From contig CAZBNJ010000001.1 in NCBI GenBank assembly GCA_964493515.1, positions 62,001 to 126,000 of the forward strand: a DNA stretch of 64,000 nucleotides. The letters run 5' to 3'. The notes under the pieces are model-generated. The model was not told the origin of the DNA. It did no database searches and saw only the letters and a program-made list of their open reading frames with translations. A program made the position numbers and the translations under genes. The DNA comes from CANRIN01 sp964493515 (GTDB taxonomy: Bacteria > Bacillota > Clostridia > Oscillospirales > JAAYOS01). Numbering within the stretch: the first letter of the stretch is position 1; each line of letters opens with the position of its first letter. Of the stretch, positions 36,801 to 48,800 are shown one piece after another.

Positions 36801-39800
36801 GACTTGAGCGCGGCGCTGAAGTTCGAGCCGCTGGTGAGCATCGGAGCGGCCGCGGCGTTGGTATACTGATACTCAAACTTGCCGGTGCCGACCTCGGTCG
36901 TCACAGTCTCCTTTATCGGATTGCCCTCCTCGTCGAGCATCGGCTGACCGTCGTCGTCCGTCTTGTCGATTTCCTCGGTCACCGTCTGCATTATCTCGAC
37001 AAGCTTCGCGTCCTTCTGAACGACCGTCACGCTTATCATGCCGGTCCAGCCGCTCAGACTGTCGTAGACGCTGACGGTGAAGGTGCCGAAGTAGCCGTCG
37101 TTCTTGCCGCGCACGCTGACCGAACCGTCGGCGTTACGCACTATCTCCGCCATGCGCGGATCGCTTATCGTGTAGACAAAGCGCGCGTCCGACGGATGCG
37201 GCAGGTTGTCGTAGACCATGCCGGTGTAGCGGTCGGTGACCGAAGCGCGCGTCGAAGCCACCGGGCGGCGCTCGGTGTACTGATACATATTCAGTCCGTG
37301 CGACCAGACCAGTCCGAGGTCGCGTATCACGAACTCATCGGTCTCGCCGATGGTCGCGAAGTAGTCGGTCTCGCTCGTGCTGTCGTTTACGACCGTCTCG
37401 ACCGAGGTCGTGCCGTCCGCGTTCTCGGTCGTCTTTTCGACGAAGTACTCGCCGGTGATGACCAGCGTCTCGAGGTCGTATGTGCCCGCGCGCAGCGGCT
37501 GACCGCCGGTACGAGTCGCGGTGTTTATCGCGTCCTTCTGATAGTGGTGCGCAAGCAGGCCATAGGTCTCCGCCTTGGTGCCCACGCTGTTTGTAATGCC
37601 GTTGTAAGTGTATATCCTGTTTTCATAATCGCTCGAGTTGCGCGCCGTCCAGTGCTGGTCGGTCTTTGCGGATATGTAGTTCGCGCCGGTAGTCCACAGC
37701 GTGCCGTCGCCGCGCAGGATAAGTCCCGTGCCGTAGGCGTAGCCGACCGACTTGACCTCGGTCATCTTCGCGTTTGCCCTCGAAGTCTCGTTGTAGCCCT
37801 CGAGTATGCGTTCGACATTCGCCGTTCCAAGCTCCGCGGTGGTGTTTGCGGTCGCGGCGCTGCCGTTTGCCAGCTTGGACGCGTTGCCGTTGCCCCACGA
37901 CCATGCCGCGCCGCGCTCAACGGTCGTCCACTCGCTGCTCGTGACATTGCCGTTTTCGTCGAAGGTGGAGGTCTGCGCGAGCACGTCCGCAATTATGACG
38001 TAGCTGTTCGCGTTCGAGTAGGTGCCGTTCATCCAGACATAGCTCGGAGTCGAGACATTGCCGTCGTGGCGGTTGTTGTTTCCGTTGTTGCCCAGGCGAG
38101 CGCCGCCCTCGACGTAGAAGTCGCGGACGTACAGGTAGTACATTGTTCCCGATTCGCTCTTGCCCTCGTACTCACCGCCTATGACGTAGTACTTGTTGTA
38201 GTCGCCGGCTCCCTTGTGGATTCCGGGCAGCAGCGAGCTGAGCGCGAGGACTACCGCGTCCTCCGGGGCAGACTGCTTGAGCGCGTTGTCGTAGTTGACT
38301 CCCGGCGGCGCGTAGTAGCTGTCCCTGCCCGGGGTAACTAGCAACAGGGTGTTCTCGGTGGTCAGCGCAAAGACCTTGCCGAATCCGGTGTCAAAGCGCT
38401 GGATGTTGCGCTGATACTGGTCCTGTCCGAGCCAATCCTCGGCTATCGCGTTGTAGCTCGCGTTGCGCTGCTGGCGATATGCGTAGAGTGCGGTGCTGCT
38501 GCCCGAGAGAGTATAGGTCGTGCGGTCATCGTTCCACGAGCCCCTCGACACGCCGCGGACGAAGTTCGTCCAGCCGTCCATCGTGTTGCTCCAGGAGACC
38601 ACGTTGTGTCCGTTGTATGTGGCGGGCTTGTTGTAGTAGTAGCCGTGGTTGCCGTATATGCCCGACTGGCACGCGTCGTGGCTGACGCCGTAGTCGGTGC
38701 GGTGGCTCATGTAGCTGATGCCCGAGTAGCTGTCGTAGACGAGGCTCGCGTCCACATAGAAGGTGTAGAACGAACCGTCGGAGGCGAGCATTATCAGGTT
38801 GTCGCCGTCCGCCACGATGTCGATTATGTGGTGCACCGGCGCGCCGTCCTCGTTGTACATCTGGCGCACGACCCAGCCCTTGCCGATGTTGTACATCAGG
38901 TAGACGCGGCCGTCCTCGGTCAGCGCGTAGAATATCGCCGCGCGGTACTGATAGATGCAGTCGTTCACGCTCGAACCCGCGACGCCGTTGGTGAACATGT
39001 CCTGTCCGTAGATAGCCTCCGCCATGACGCCGATATCGACGACATTGCCGTTTATCACGGACACGTCTATCCTGGTCGGCGCGTTCACCGCGATGGTCTC
39101 GGCAGCCGAATATCCGTGATAGCCGCACATCCAGCCATAGTAGCGGGTGCGGTTCACCGAGTCGGTATATCTGTATCCGTTGCTGTAATACTCGTAGGTG
39201 AGCCAGTGCACAGACTCGCTCCAGCGCGCCTGCTGATAATAGTCGTAGTAGCACGCGCCGTGGCTGTACTGCCAGCCCCAGAAGTACATATTGCCGTCCT
39301 CGCCGAGTGCCAGGTAGGTGTAGTCCGAGCTCTCGACCTGACGCGCGCGCACATTGCCCGGCAGCGAGGTCGTGCTTCCGCTTGCGACCATGCGCGTCGG
39401 CAGCTCGTAGTCGGCGGTCGACCAGGTGTCGTTATAGCTCGGCGTCCAGCGGCTGTTTATACGCTCGTCGTTGTAGACGCTGGTAGTTCCGACCCAGCCG
39501 TAGGAACCGAACTGCGGCATATTCTGAAGTCCGAGGTCGGTGTAGTAGTCGTAGTAGCTGCTCCAGGAAGCGTGCGAGGTCGTCTCGCCCTGCGGACGAT
39601 CCCAGCTCCAGGTGTGCGTCGGGGTGCTCGCCCTGGAGCTTGCGCGGAACTCGTTGGAGCCCCACTCGTACATCGTGCCGTCGGCACGCAGCGCTATCAT
39701 GTGGTTCGCGCCGACCGATACCTGCGGTATCACGTGGATGCCGTTCGTGTCGCGCATACCCTTGGTCGTGTCCGAGGTCTCGGTCGCGTCGTAGGGCAGC

Positions 39801-42800
39801 AGCGATATAACAAAGTAGTTCTGCACCGAGCGGGAGGTGTCGGCGATAAGCACGCGTACTTCGCCGAAGTTGCCCGAATAGCTGAGCGGACGGATGCGCG
39901 CATACTTGTGGTTCTGCACCTTGCCGCCGACCGTAACATCCTTGTAGAAGTACTCGATAACGACGCTCGACTCGTCCGACGACTCGACAATCATGTCCTC
40001 CTGCATGACCGCCATATCCCAATAGCCGCTGCTGCGGAGGTTGAAGCCGTAGTTTATGCGGACGAACGCGTCGTAGAGATCTATCTCGATGAACTCGTCC
40101 TGGTACATATCAAAGCGCCACTCGATGCCGCTCTCCGCTCCGGGAGCGCGGCTGTACACCGTCGAAAGCATATACTCCTTGGCAACTTCGACATTGCCCG
40201 CGGTGAAGTCGCGCGAGCCGTCGCTGTTCATCGCCAGCTCGTAGTCGACCCAGCGATACTTGGTGGCGGTGTCCACCATCAGCGAGTAGTAGTCCTCGAT
40301 TCCGGTGCGGACCGGGATGTAGCTCGGCGTGGTGGTACGGTCGCCGAACTGATAGCTCGAGTTGAGACCGCTCGACCAGACCGAGCCGTCGCGCTGGACG
40401 AACGCGGTCGTATCGCCGCTCATCGACACAAAGCTCATGCGGTTGAAGGTGTCGAAGTAGCCGTTGTTCGCGCTCTCCCGATAGGGCGCCACGGTGTAGC
40501 CATAGCGCGAATAGTCGATGCCCATGCGCTCGTTGCGCGATTCGCCCCTCAGCGCACGGCCGCTGTCCACACCGGTGGTGGTCGCCGCAGTCGGGTCGAT
40601 GACCGGCGAGCCGTTCGTGCCGTTGCCGATCTCGCCGTAAGCGTTGCGTCCCCACATCCAGGTCTGGAGGTTCAGCGTGTCGTAGTAGCACTCCTCATAG
40701 CGGCGGGTGCCCGCGCGATAGTCGGCGTAGTAGTCGGTGCCGTTCGGCGCGTAGATGACGCCCGAGCGATACGCGTGCGCGATGAGCTGGGTTATCTTGG
40801 TGGTGTCGAACTTCGCGTTCTCGCCGTTGAACATACCGACAAGGTTCGGTCCGAGGCGGGTCGTCGCGTCGGTGGTGGCTCCGGTGCCGTCGCCAAGCTC
40901 GCCGTAGTTGTTGCGGCCCCAGCTTATCAGACGGCGGGCGGCGGTGATGTTCAGCCGCGCGGGAGCGGTGGTCTCGGCGGTATCGCCCTCTACGGTGTCG
41001 CCCTCAGCGATTGCTGCCGTATTGCCGGTGACGGGCTCGCCGCCGGTGATGGTCGTCGCGGTCAGGGTGTAGTCGAACGCGATAACGTGGCCGTGTCCCG
41101 CCTTGAGCGTCAGGACGTGCTCGAGGTAGAGACCCTCGGTGTACTTTGCAAAGTCGGTGTTCTCCATCGTGTTGGAGTAGGCGATATCCTTGCTGATGCC
41201 GTTCGGGTCGGCGACAAGACGCGGGTTGTACTCGCGCACCTTGTAGAGCTGATCGCCGTAGCCGGTGGACAGCAGCTTATCCTTGTTGTTTGCGCCGTTG
41301 TCGCCCTGACCGTCCACGCCGCCGATGACAAACAGACGGCCGTCCTGACGCAGCAGGTACATCTGATTGTATCCTATGACCACGTCGACGATGTTGGTGA
41401 TATACTCGTTCTGGCTCCTCAGCGTCGTGCCGTTCTCAATGACCGCCGACGCGCTGAAGCCCGCGCGCACCGCGCTCCATCCCAGCGACGACGCAAGCGA
41501 CGATCCGCTGCGCTGCTCGCTGAAGATGTTCGCTCCGCTCGCCCAGACCTGTCCGGTCGAGAGGTCGAGAGCCGCGAGCGTCTGTCCGCCCGCCGCAACA
41601 CGGTCTATCTGTCCGCTGAAGTACGGGCCGGACGCGCTGCCGCCGGTGGTGGTGTAGACATATCCGTCGCTCGTGAGGATTATCGCGCGATCGGTGCCCG
41701 CCTCTATCTGAACGCCCTTGCGTCCGTTCAGGTTCAGCTGCACCGGCTGCGAATAGCTCGAGCTGTAACCCCAGGTGAATACCGAGCCGTCCACCCTCAG
41801 ACCGATGCTGAAGGTGTCCGCCGCGGCGACCTGCGGATAGGTGACCGTCTTGGGAGTGTAGGTGACGCTGCCGTCCGAGTTGTTCGTGGCGTTGTAGCCA
41901 AGCTCGAGCGAGACTTCGCTGACCAGCACCCAGAACTTGAAGGTATATCCGGTAAGGATATTACCAACGGTAATCGTAGTTTCGCCAACTCCGCGCTGCT
42001 CAATCTTTATCTTGCCCGCCGCGTGATCGACCGACACGACCGCCACCGTCTCGTCCGCGCTGATGGCGTAGATGCCCTCGGTGTGGGTCGCGGCGCGGCG
42101 ATATCCGGCGTAGCGGCGGAGGTTGAACGCGTTGTAGTCCTCCTCGTAGATGTCCGAGAAGTTTATGTAGTATGTCGTCTCGTTTTCGGTAAGCTCGCGC
42201 GGCATCGAAACGCGGAGATTCACGTCGTCGTTGTCCCAGTAACGCAGGGTCGCCGGCTCGAGCGGCACGAAGCTGTACAGGCGCACCTTGTAGTCGCGCT
42301 CGCTCAGCGAGAGGTTGCCCTCCGCCTCCGAGCCGGTCGCGGTGTACCAGCCGTACATCTTGGCTTCCTCATAGCCGTAGCGGTCAGGCGACATGCTGTC
42401 GCGCAGGATTATCGGGTCGGGTCCGTTGGTGGTCGACCAGTCGTACTTGCCCCAGTCGTAGTGTCCGCTGATGTAGACCTCGCCGGCGCGGTTCATGTAT
42501 ATCGTGTGCTGGCTGCCCGAGCTGATGGAGGTCGCGGTCAGGTAGTACTGGGTCTCGGTGGTCTCGACCATGCGCTCGTTTGCGCCGTGGACCTTGTTTC
42601 CGGTGGTCGGGCAGACGAAGTAGCTGCCCGCGTCGTCGGTACCGCGCACGACCGAGGTGGTCAGGTGCTCCTCGGTGCACTCGGTGCAGACATAGTAGAT
42701 GAGCGTTACCGGCTCGCCGGTGGTGACGGTATTGTCGCCGCGCACGACCAGCATCGGCAGCGACGCCTTTTCGGTGCGGTAGGTCGCCTTGAGGTACTCT

Positions 42801-45800
42801 CTGCCGGTGTTCGGGCAGACATAGTAGGCGGAGGTGGAACCCTCTGCCACACGAAGCGTTGTATGAAGCGTACCGCACGGGCAGTCATACGCCGCGTTGT
42901 CGCCTATGCCCAGGCGTCCCTGCGCGGTCGAGCCCCACGCGTAGAGCGTGTCAAAGCTGGCACGCGCGACCATGTGTATCGCGCCCGCCGCGAGCTGGAC
43001 GATACGCGTGTCGGTGTAGCCCGCCTCCTGGAATTCGACCTTCTGCGGCAGCGTGTTGACAAGTATGCCGTCGGCGGTCCTAAAGGTGTTGCCGATATTG
43101 CCCTGGGCGAGCTGTCCGTAGGTGTTGTCGCCCCACATGTACAGCGATCCGTCGCGCATGAGCGCCGCGACATATGCGTCGCCCGCGTCGATAGCCGCGA
43201 CCTCGCGCAGGTAGTAGGTCTCGATATCCGCCTCGCCCGAGCGGACGATCTGCGGATAGGTGTAGCTGCCGCCCATCGCGCCGATGCCCAGCTGTCCGGC
43301 GTCGTTGCGGCCCCACGCAAACACGCGGCTGTCCGCGCGCAGTGCCGCGACAAATCCGTTGCCCGCCGCGACCTGGGTCACGAACTGAAGTCCGGTGTAG
43401 CCGACGGTCGTCGTGCCCGAGACCTCCAGCTCGTAGTAGTTGTGCTCGCCGTGCACCAGCTGCGGCGTCGAGTAGTAAGAGGTGGTGCTGCCGGAGACGC
43501 CGACGCCTATCTGACCGTAATTGTTCAGACCCCACGCGTAGACCTTGTTGAACTCGGTGACCGCGTAGGAGGTGTCGGTGCCCGCCGATATGCTTATGAC
43601 ACGACCGTAGTCGTTCTGGTTCTTCTTGCTACCTACACCGAGCGTGGGCACGCGCTTTGCCACGAGCATCGAGCCGCCCGAGCCGCCGAGCTGTCCATAC
43701 TGGTTCGAACCGAAGGTGTAGACATTTCCGAAGTTACTGAGCGCCATGAAGTGTACGCCGCCGGCGTCCACGCCGATTATCTTTTCGCCGTTCTCCAGCT
43801 CGGGGAAGCTGACGAGATACGGATACTCATAGGTGAACTCATACGCGCCGTCGCGGTTGGTGTCGTAAGAACCCCAGATCCAGACGGTGCCGTCCGCCTT
43901 GAGCGCCACGTTCGAGTGCTCCGCCGCGGAGACGACAGGCTCGGTGTCGTTAAGCTCGAAGTCGGTCGGGATAACTATGACCTCATAGGTCGCCTCGTAG
44001 TTCTGGTACTTCTCGCGCAGTGTAATGTATATCTTGCCGAACGACTTGCCAGTCGGGACGAGATACCAGCGCTCCGCCGCCTCGTCGTACTCAAAGTCGG
44101 CAACGACCGGGTCGGACGAGCTGTACTCTATCTCATACGGATCGACAAGCGCGCGCTCCCACGTCGGTCCTATCAGGTTGAAGCTGGAGTAGAAGCGCTC
44201 GTGTATGCCCTTCGCACCGCCGGAGGTGCTCTCAACGATGTACAGCCACTCCTTGTCGGTCATCGTTATGGTGGTGAGCATCTCGTCGTAGAAGGTGCTC
44301 TTGCCGGTGTCCGGGTAGAACTTCTCGGTCGCCTCGTCATAGGCGCGCTGATAGAGATACGCGTTCTTGATGACCAGCGCGTAGAAGCTGCCGTTGCCGG
44401 TCTGGGTCGGAACGTCGCGGTTGGAGCTGGTGTAGTCCGCGCCCTGCGACTCCTGGTTGCGTCCGGTGAACCACAGGCTGCCCTCGTCAAGGATTATCTG
44501 CAGCGTGTTCTTGTTCGAGCCGAGTCCGGTCACCTCGCGGATCGAATCGGGATCCCGCTCGTTGTCGGCGAACTCCTCGACCTGGCTCACGGTGCCGCCC
44601 TTGCGGACAGGCGTCGGAATGAGCATCGACTCGCCCGGGGTGAACTCTCCGAGCAGACCCGGGTCCTCGCCGAGGCCGAGCTGTCCGTACCTGTTCGCGC
44701 CCCACGAGTAGACTATCGAGTCCCTGAAGTTCACGCCGACGTGCTCCCAGGTCTCGTTTATCGGGCAGTAGAAATATCCGTTATCATAGATTATGTCGTT
44801 TATCCTGTCGGCGCTGTATCCGAGCGCGGCAAGCTCAGCCTTGACCTCGTCAAGACTGTGACCGCCGTCGCATCCGCAGTTGTCGAAGGACAGCCAGAAG
44901 CGGAGCGAACCGTCGTCCTTCTGGGTGTATATCTCCGCCTCGACCTTGTCCATGTCGCGGACGTACAGGCCCTTTTCGCCCTCCTCCTCGTCGGCAAGGC
45001 GGAATCCGGCGAACAGCATGCTGTAATCGCCCTCGCCCGCGCCGACATAGATGAAGCGCTCGACGGCATCGTCGTCCTCGTTTTCAACATAGGCGCCGCC
45101 AATGTAGTCCTCGATGAACTCATACGGCTGTGTCCAGTCTATGAGATACTCGCCGTACTTCTTGTCGTAGGTGTAGCGCGGCAGGATGTTGTGGTTGAAG
45201 TAGTCGTAGGTTATCGCGGCGGAGAAGTCCTGTCCCGCCTCGACCGTGCGAACACCGATAAGGTTGCCGTTCTCCTTGCCGTCCTGGCTGACGACATACT
45301 TCGGGGTACGCGTGTGGTTGAAGTTGTACACATACCTGTCATACTTGCCGGTGGCGCTGTTGAACAGCGGCATACGCACGGCGCCGATCGCCGCGTCCGC
45401 CGCGGTCACACGGTGCAGGCCCTCGCCCCACCAGGAGGACACGATCTTGCCGTCGTCCGACGTGTAGATATAGTAGACGCCCGGCTCATCCTCGGAGGGG
45501 ATGCCCCAGCCGGCACTCTGGTACACGCCGGTGATGCTGTCCCGCATCAGCTCGGTCGACTCCTCGGCAATGACCGTGCCGATGCCGAGCTGTCCCGCGT
45601 CGTTGCGACCCCACGAGACCGCCATGTTCGTCTCGTCGTCGTCATATGTCCTGTGCACGATGGCTATCGAGTGCTCGCTGCCGACTGACAGTCCGACAAC
45701 GCCCTCGAGGTAGAGGGTACCGTCGCCGTCCGCGCCCATGACCTGGATCGGAACGGTCACCGGGTCGGGAGCGTAAGCGCCGACCTTGCCGTAGGTCGAG

Positions 45801-48800
45801 TCGCCCCACGTCCAAACGGTGCCGTCCGCGCGGAGAGCCACCGCAAAGCCGTCGCCGGCGTGCAGCTCGATTATTCCGGTGAGATACAGGCGGCCGTCGG
45901 ACACCGAACCGTAGATGTCCGCCTCCGACGGGTCGTAGACGTCGGTGCCCTCGACGCGGCCGGACTTCGGCGCGCCGGACGAGCTTCCGCGGAGCACGCG
46001 GCTCGGAGTGAGCACCGAGTGGCTCAGCTGAGCGCGGTCGTCGCTCGACACCAGCCAGCGGCCCATCGCGCCGGACGACGCCGACTCGAGATACTCGTTC
46101 GAGGTAGCCGACTTGATGCGATAGGACTTTTCGGTGTAGTTGTCGCCGAAATCGCCCTGTCCGATCTGGCCCTTGTCGTTGAGACCGAAGCCCCAGACCT
46201 GGCCGTACTCGTCAAGCAGCAGGGTGTAGCCGTTGCCCGCCGCCGCGTCGATTATCTTCGGCAGGGTGGGCATCAGCGACGCGTCCGCCTCCGGGTCGTA
46301 GACGTTCGAGTTCGACTGACGGCGCGAATTCAGGCTGGACTGGAGGTTTATCGGGTTGGGCGTCCAGGTGTAGCGGTTCTCGCGCCAGTAGGAGTAGAGC
46401 TGGCGGGTTATCGGGTTGCCCTGCGCGTTGCGGTCAACGACTATCGTCTTCCACGCGCTGGAGGTTATGCCGCCGACATATTCGCCGGTCTGTCCGTAGT
46501 AGTTGTTGCCCCAGATGTAGACCGCGCCGTCCTTGGTGATGAGGACGTAGTGGTCGTCCGACATCGCCATCTTGACCACGCTCGACGGGACGTTCGAGTA
46601 TATCGAGCTGAGCGCGCGCGGCGTGTTGTAGGTCACCGCGCTGCTCGAGGTCGAGCCGTAGTAGTTGTAGCCGGTCTGCCATCTGCCCCACGCCCAGACC
46701 TTGCCGTACGCGTCGAGCGCGAGGGTCTGAACCGCGTTGCCGATGACCTGCGGCGCGGTTATGCGGGTCTTGGAGGTGTCCGCCGCGTTGTTGCCGAGCA
46801 CCTCAACGCGGATAAGTCCGATGACCTTGCCGTCCGCGTCCAGCGCCGCGACATACGCGTTGCCGCTGCGGTAGAAGTTGCCGTAGCTCGGACCGGCGTT
46901 GGTGATGTTCCAATCGCCGTTCGCGTCCTGATACACGCGGACGATGCTCTCGTCCGACGAGACATACTTTGCTATCTTGGTGCTCTCGATAAGTCCGGTC
47001 GGATATTCGGCGCACATGAGGTTGAAGCCGCTGCGGTACAGCTCGACGGCATCCTTGAGCTTTATCGACGCGCCGAAGGTCGAGTAGTTGAGACGTATGT
47101 AGCTGACGCCGGTCGCGACCGACTCATAGTCCGCCGCACCGAGCGAGGACGCGGGATCTATGCCGAAGACGTAGGTCGAGCTTTCACGCTCGCCGACATA
47201 GCGCGGTTCGGGCACCTGCAGTATCTCCTCAACGCCGCCCTGCTCAACGACGTGGACGTTGTTGTCCACATACGCGGTCGCAGACGCGCCAAGTTGACCG
47301 ACGTCGCCGCGGCCAAAGCTGAGGACGTTGCCGTCCGCAGTCATAACAGCGGTGTGATAGCCGCCGTTTGCCATCAGTCCGATATCGGTCAGATACCAAT
47401 ATTCATCGTTCGACGCCGCCTCGCCGCGCTGGACGAGGTTCACCGTCACGTTGGAGCTTGTGCCAAGCTGCCAATACTTGTTCGAGCCGACCATCAGCAG
47501 ACGGTTGTTGCGCCTGCCGCTCTCCTCGACAAAGTTCAGCAGCAGTCCGGTGCCGCTCTCGCCCGCCGAGATGTAGCCGACATTCTTTATAACATTCGCG
47601 AACGAGCCGTCCTCCTCATCGCCGAGCATTCCCGCCAGATCGGTCGGATAATACGCACGCTTCGGCGCGGCGTAACGCTTTTCGCTGAGCGCGCCCTGCT
47701 GTCCCTGCTCGTTGCCGCCCCAGGTAAAGACGTGGCTTGCGCGGTCCATCTCCTTCTGTCCCGCCGGGGTGAAGAGCTTCTCGAACACCACAGCCGCGGC
47801 GTGGGTCGAACCCGCGCTTATTGCCGCCGCCGAGGTGAGGACGTTGAACTGCGCGTTCTTCTCGACGTCGAAGTCGCCCGAGCGCACCTGAAGCGGAGCG
47901 GGCGAGCGCTTGACACGGTCGGTGTTCGCGATGCCGAGCTGTCCGACCGCGTTCGAGCCCCAGCTGAACACCGTGCTGTTCGCAAGCAACGCGACGCTGA
48001 ACTCCTCGCCTGCCGCGACCTGGACGGCGTTCTCCAGCCAGCCGCTGCCCTTGTATCCGACAACGCGGCGAGCGGTGGCGAAGGCGTCGTAGTGGTTCTG
48101 ACCGAGCTGACCGTAGCCGTTGGCGCCCGCAGCCCAGACCGAGCCGTCCTCGCCGAGCAGCAGTATGTGCCTGCCGCCGGCCGAGATCTCAGATATCTTC
48201 GGAGCGTCCTCAAGCGTCGAATAAACTATGTCGCCGTTGCCGTCGAGTATCATCTCGCCCTTGTCGTTGTACTCGGGATAGCTGAACTCAAGCTGCTTGA
48301 CCGGATAGGTCTCGTCAACGTGCTCGCTGTAATACTCAAGCCAGGTGTGTCCGCAATCGACGCACTGCCAGATGCGGTACTGCGCGGGATTGCTGTTCAC
48401 GCCGCTGTTCCAGCTCGCCTGTCCCGACCACACGTCGTACTTGTCGTCGTATATCACGCGGAAGTGCTGATATCCGGCGGCGTGGCAGCTGTCGTTCGGG
48501 CAGATGAGCGGCCAGCTGATAAGCTCGCTCTTATAGTTGGTGGTAGTGGTCGGCACATACGCCTTGTTGAACTCGACGGTCACCGGGTTGAGTATCGACA
48601 GATACTCGCCGACCTGGCTTCCCGCCGGCAGACTGCGCAGCGTGTTGCCGCCGTTGTAGTACTGACCGAGCTGGATATACTCGCCGCTCGCGTCGCGCAG
48701 CGTGAGTATCCAGTTGGTCGCGCTTATCTGGATGTCGTCTCCCTGCGCGTTGGTCGAGGGATAGGTATATGTGAGATACTGCATCGACAGGTTGTAGCCG

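Noticed and set aside
38526..39254. Minus-strand open frames of 60-240 codons in the two other frames, such as 38,526-39,254
   Set aside because: Arg/His/Gln-rich shadows overlapping the real gene, without family motifs or ribosome sites.
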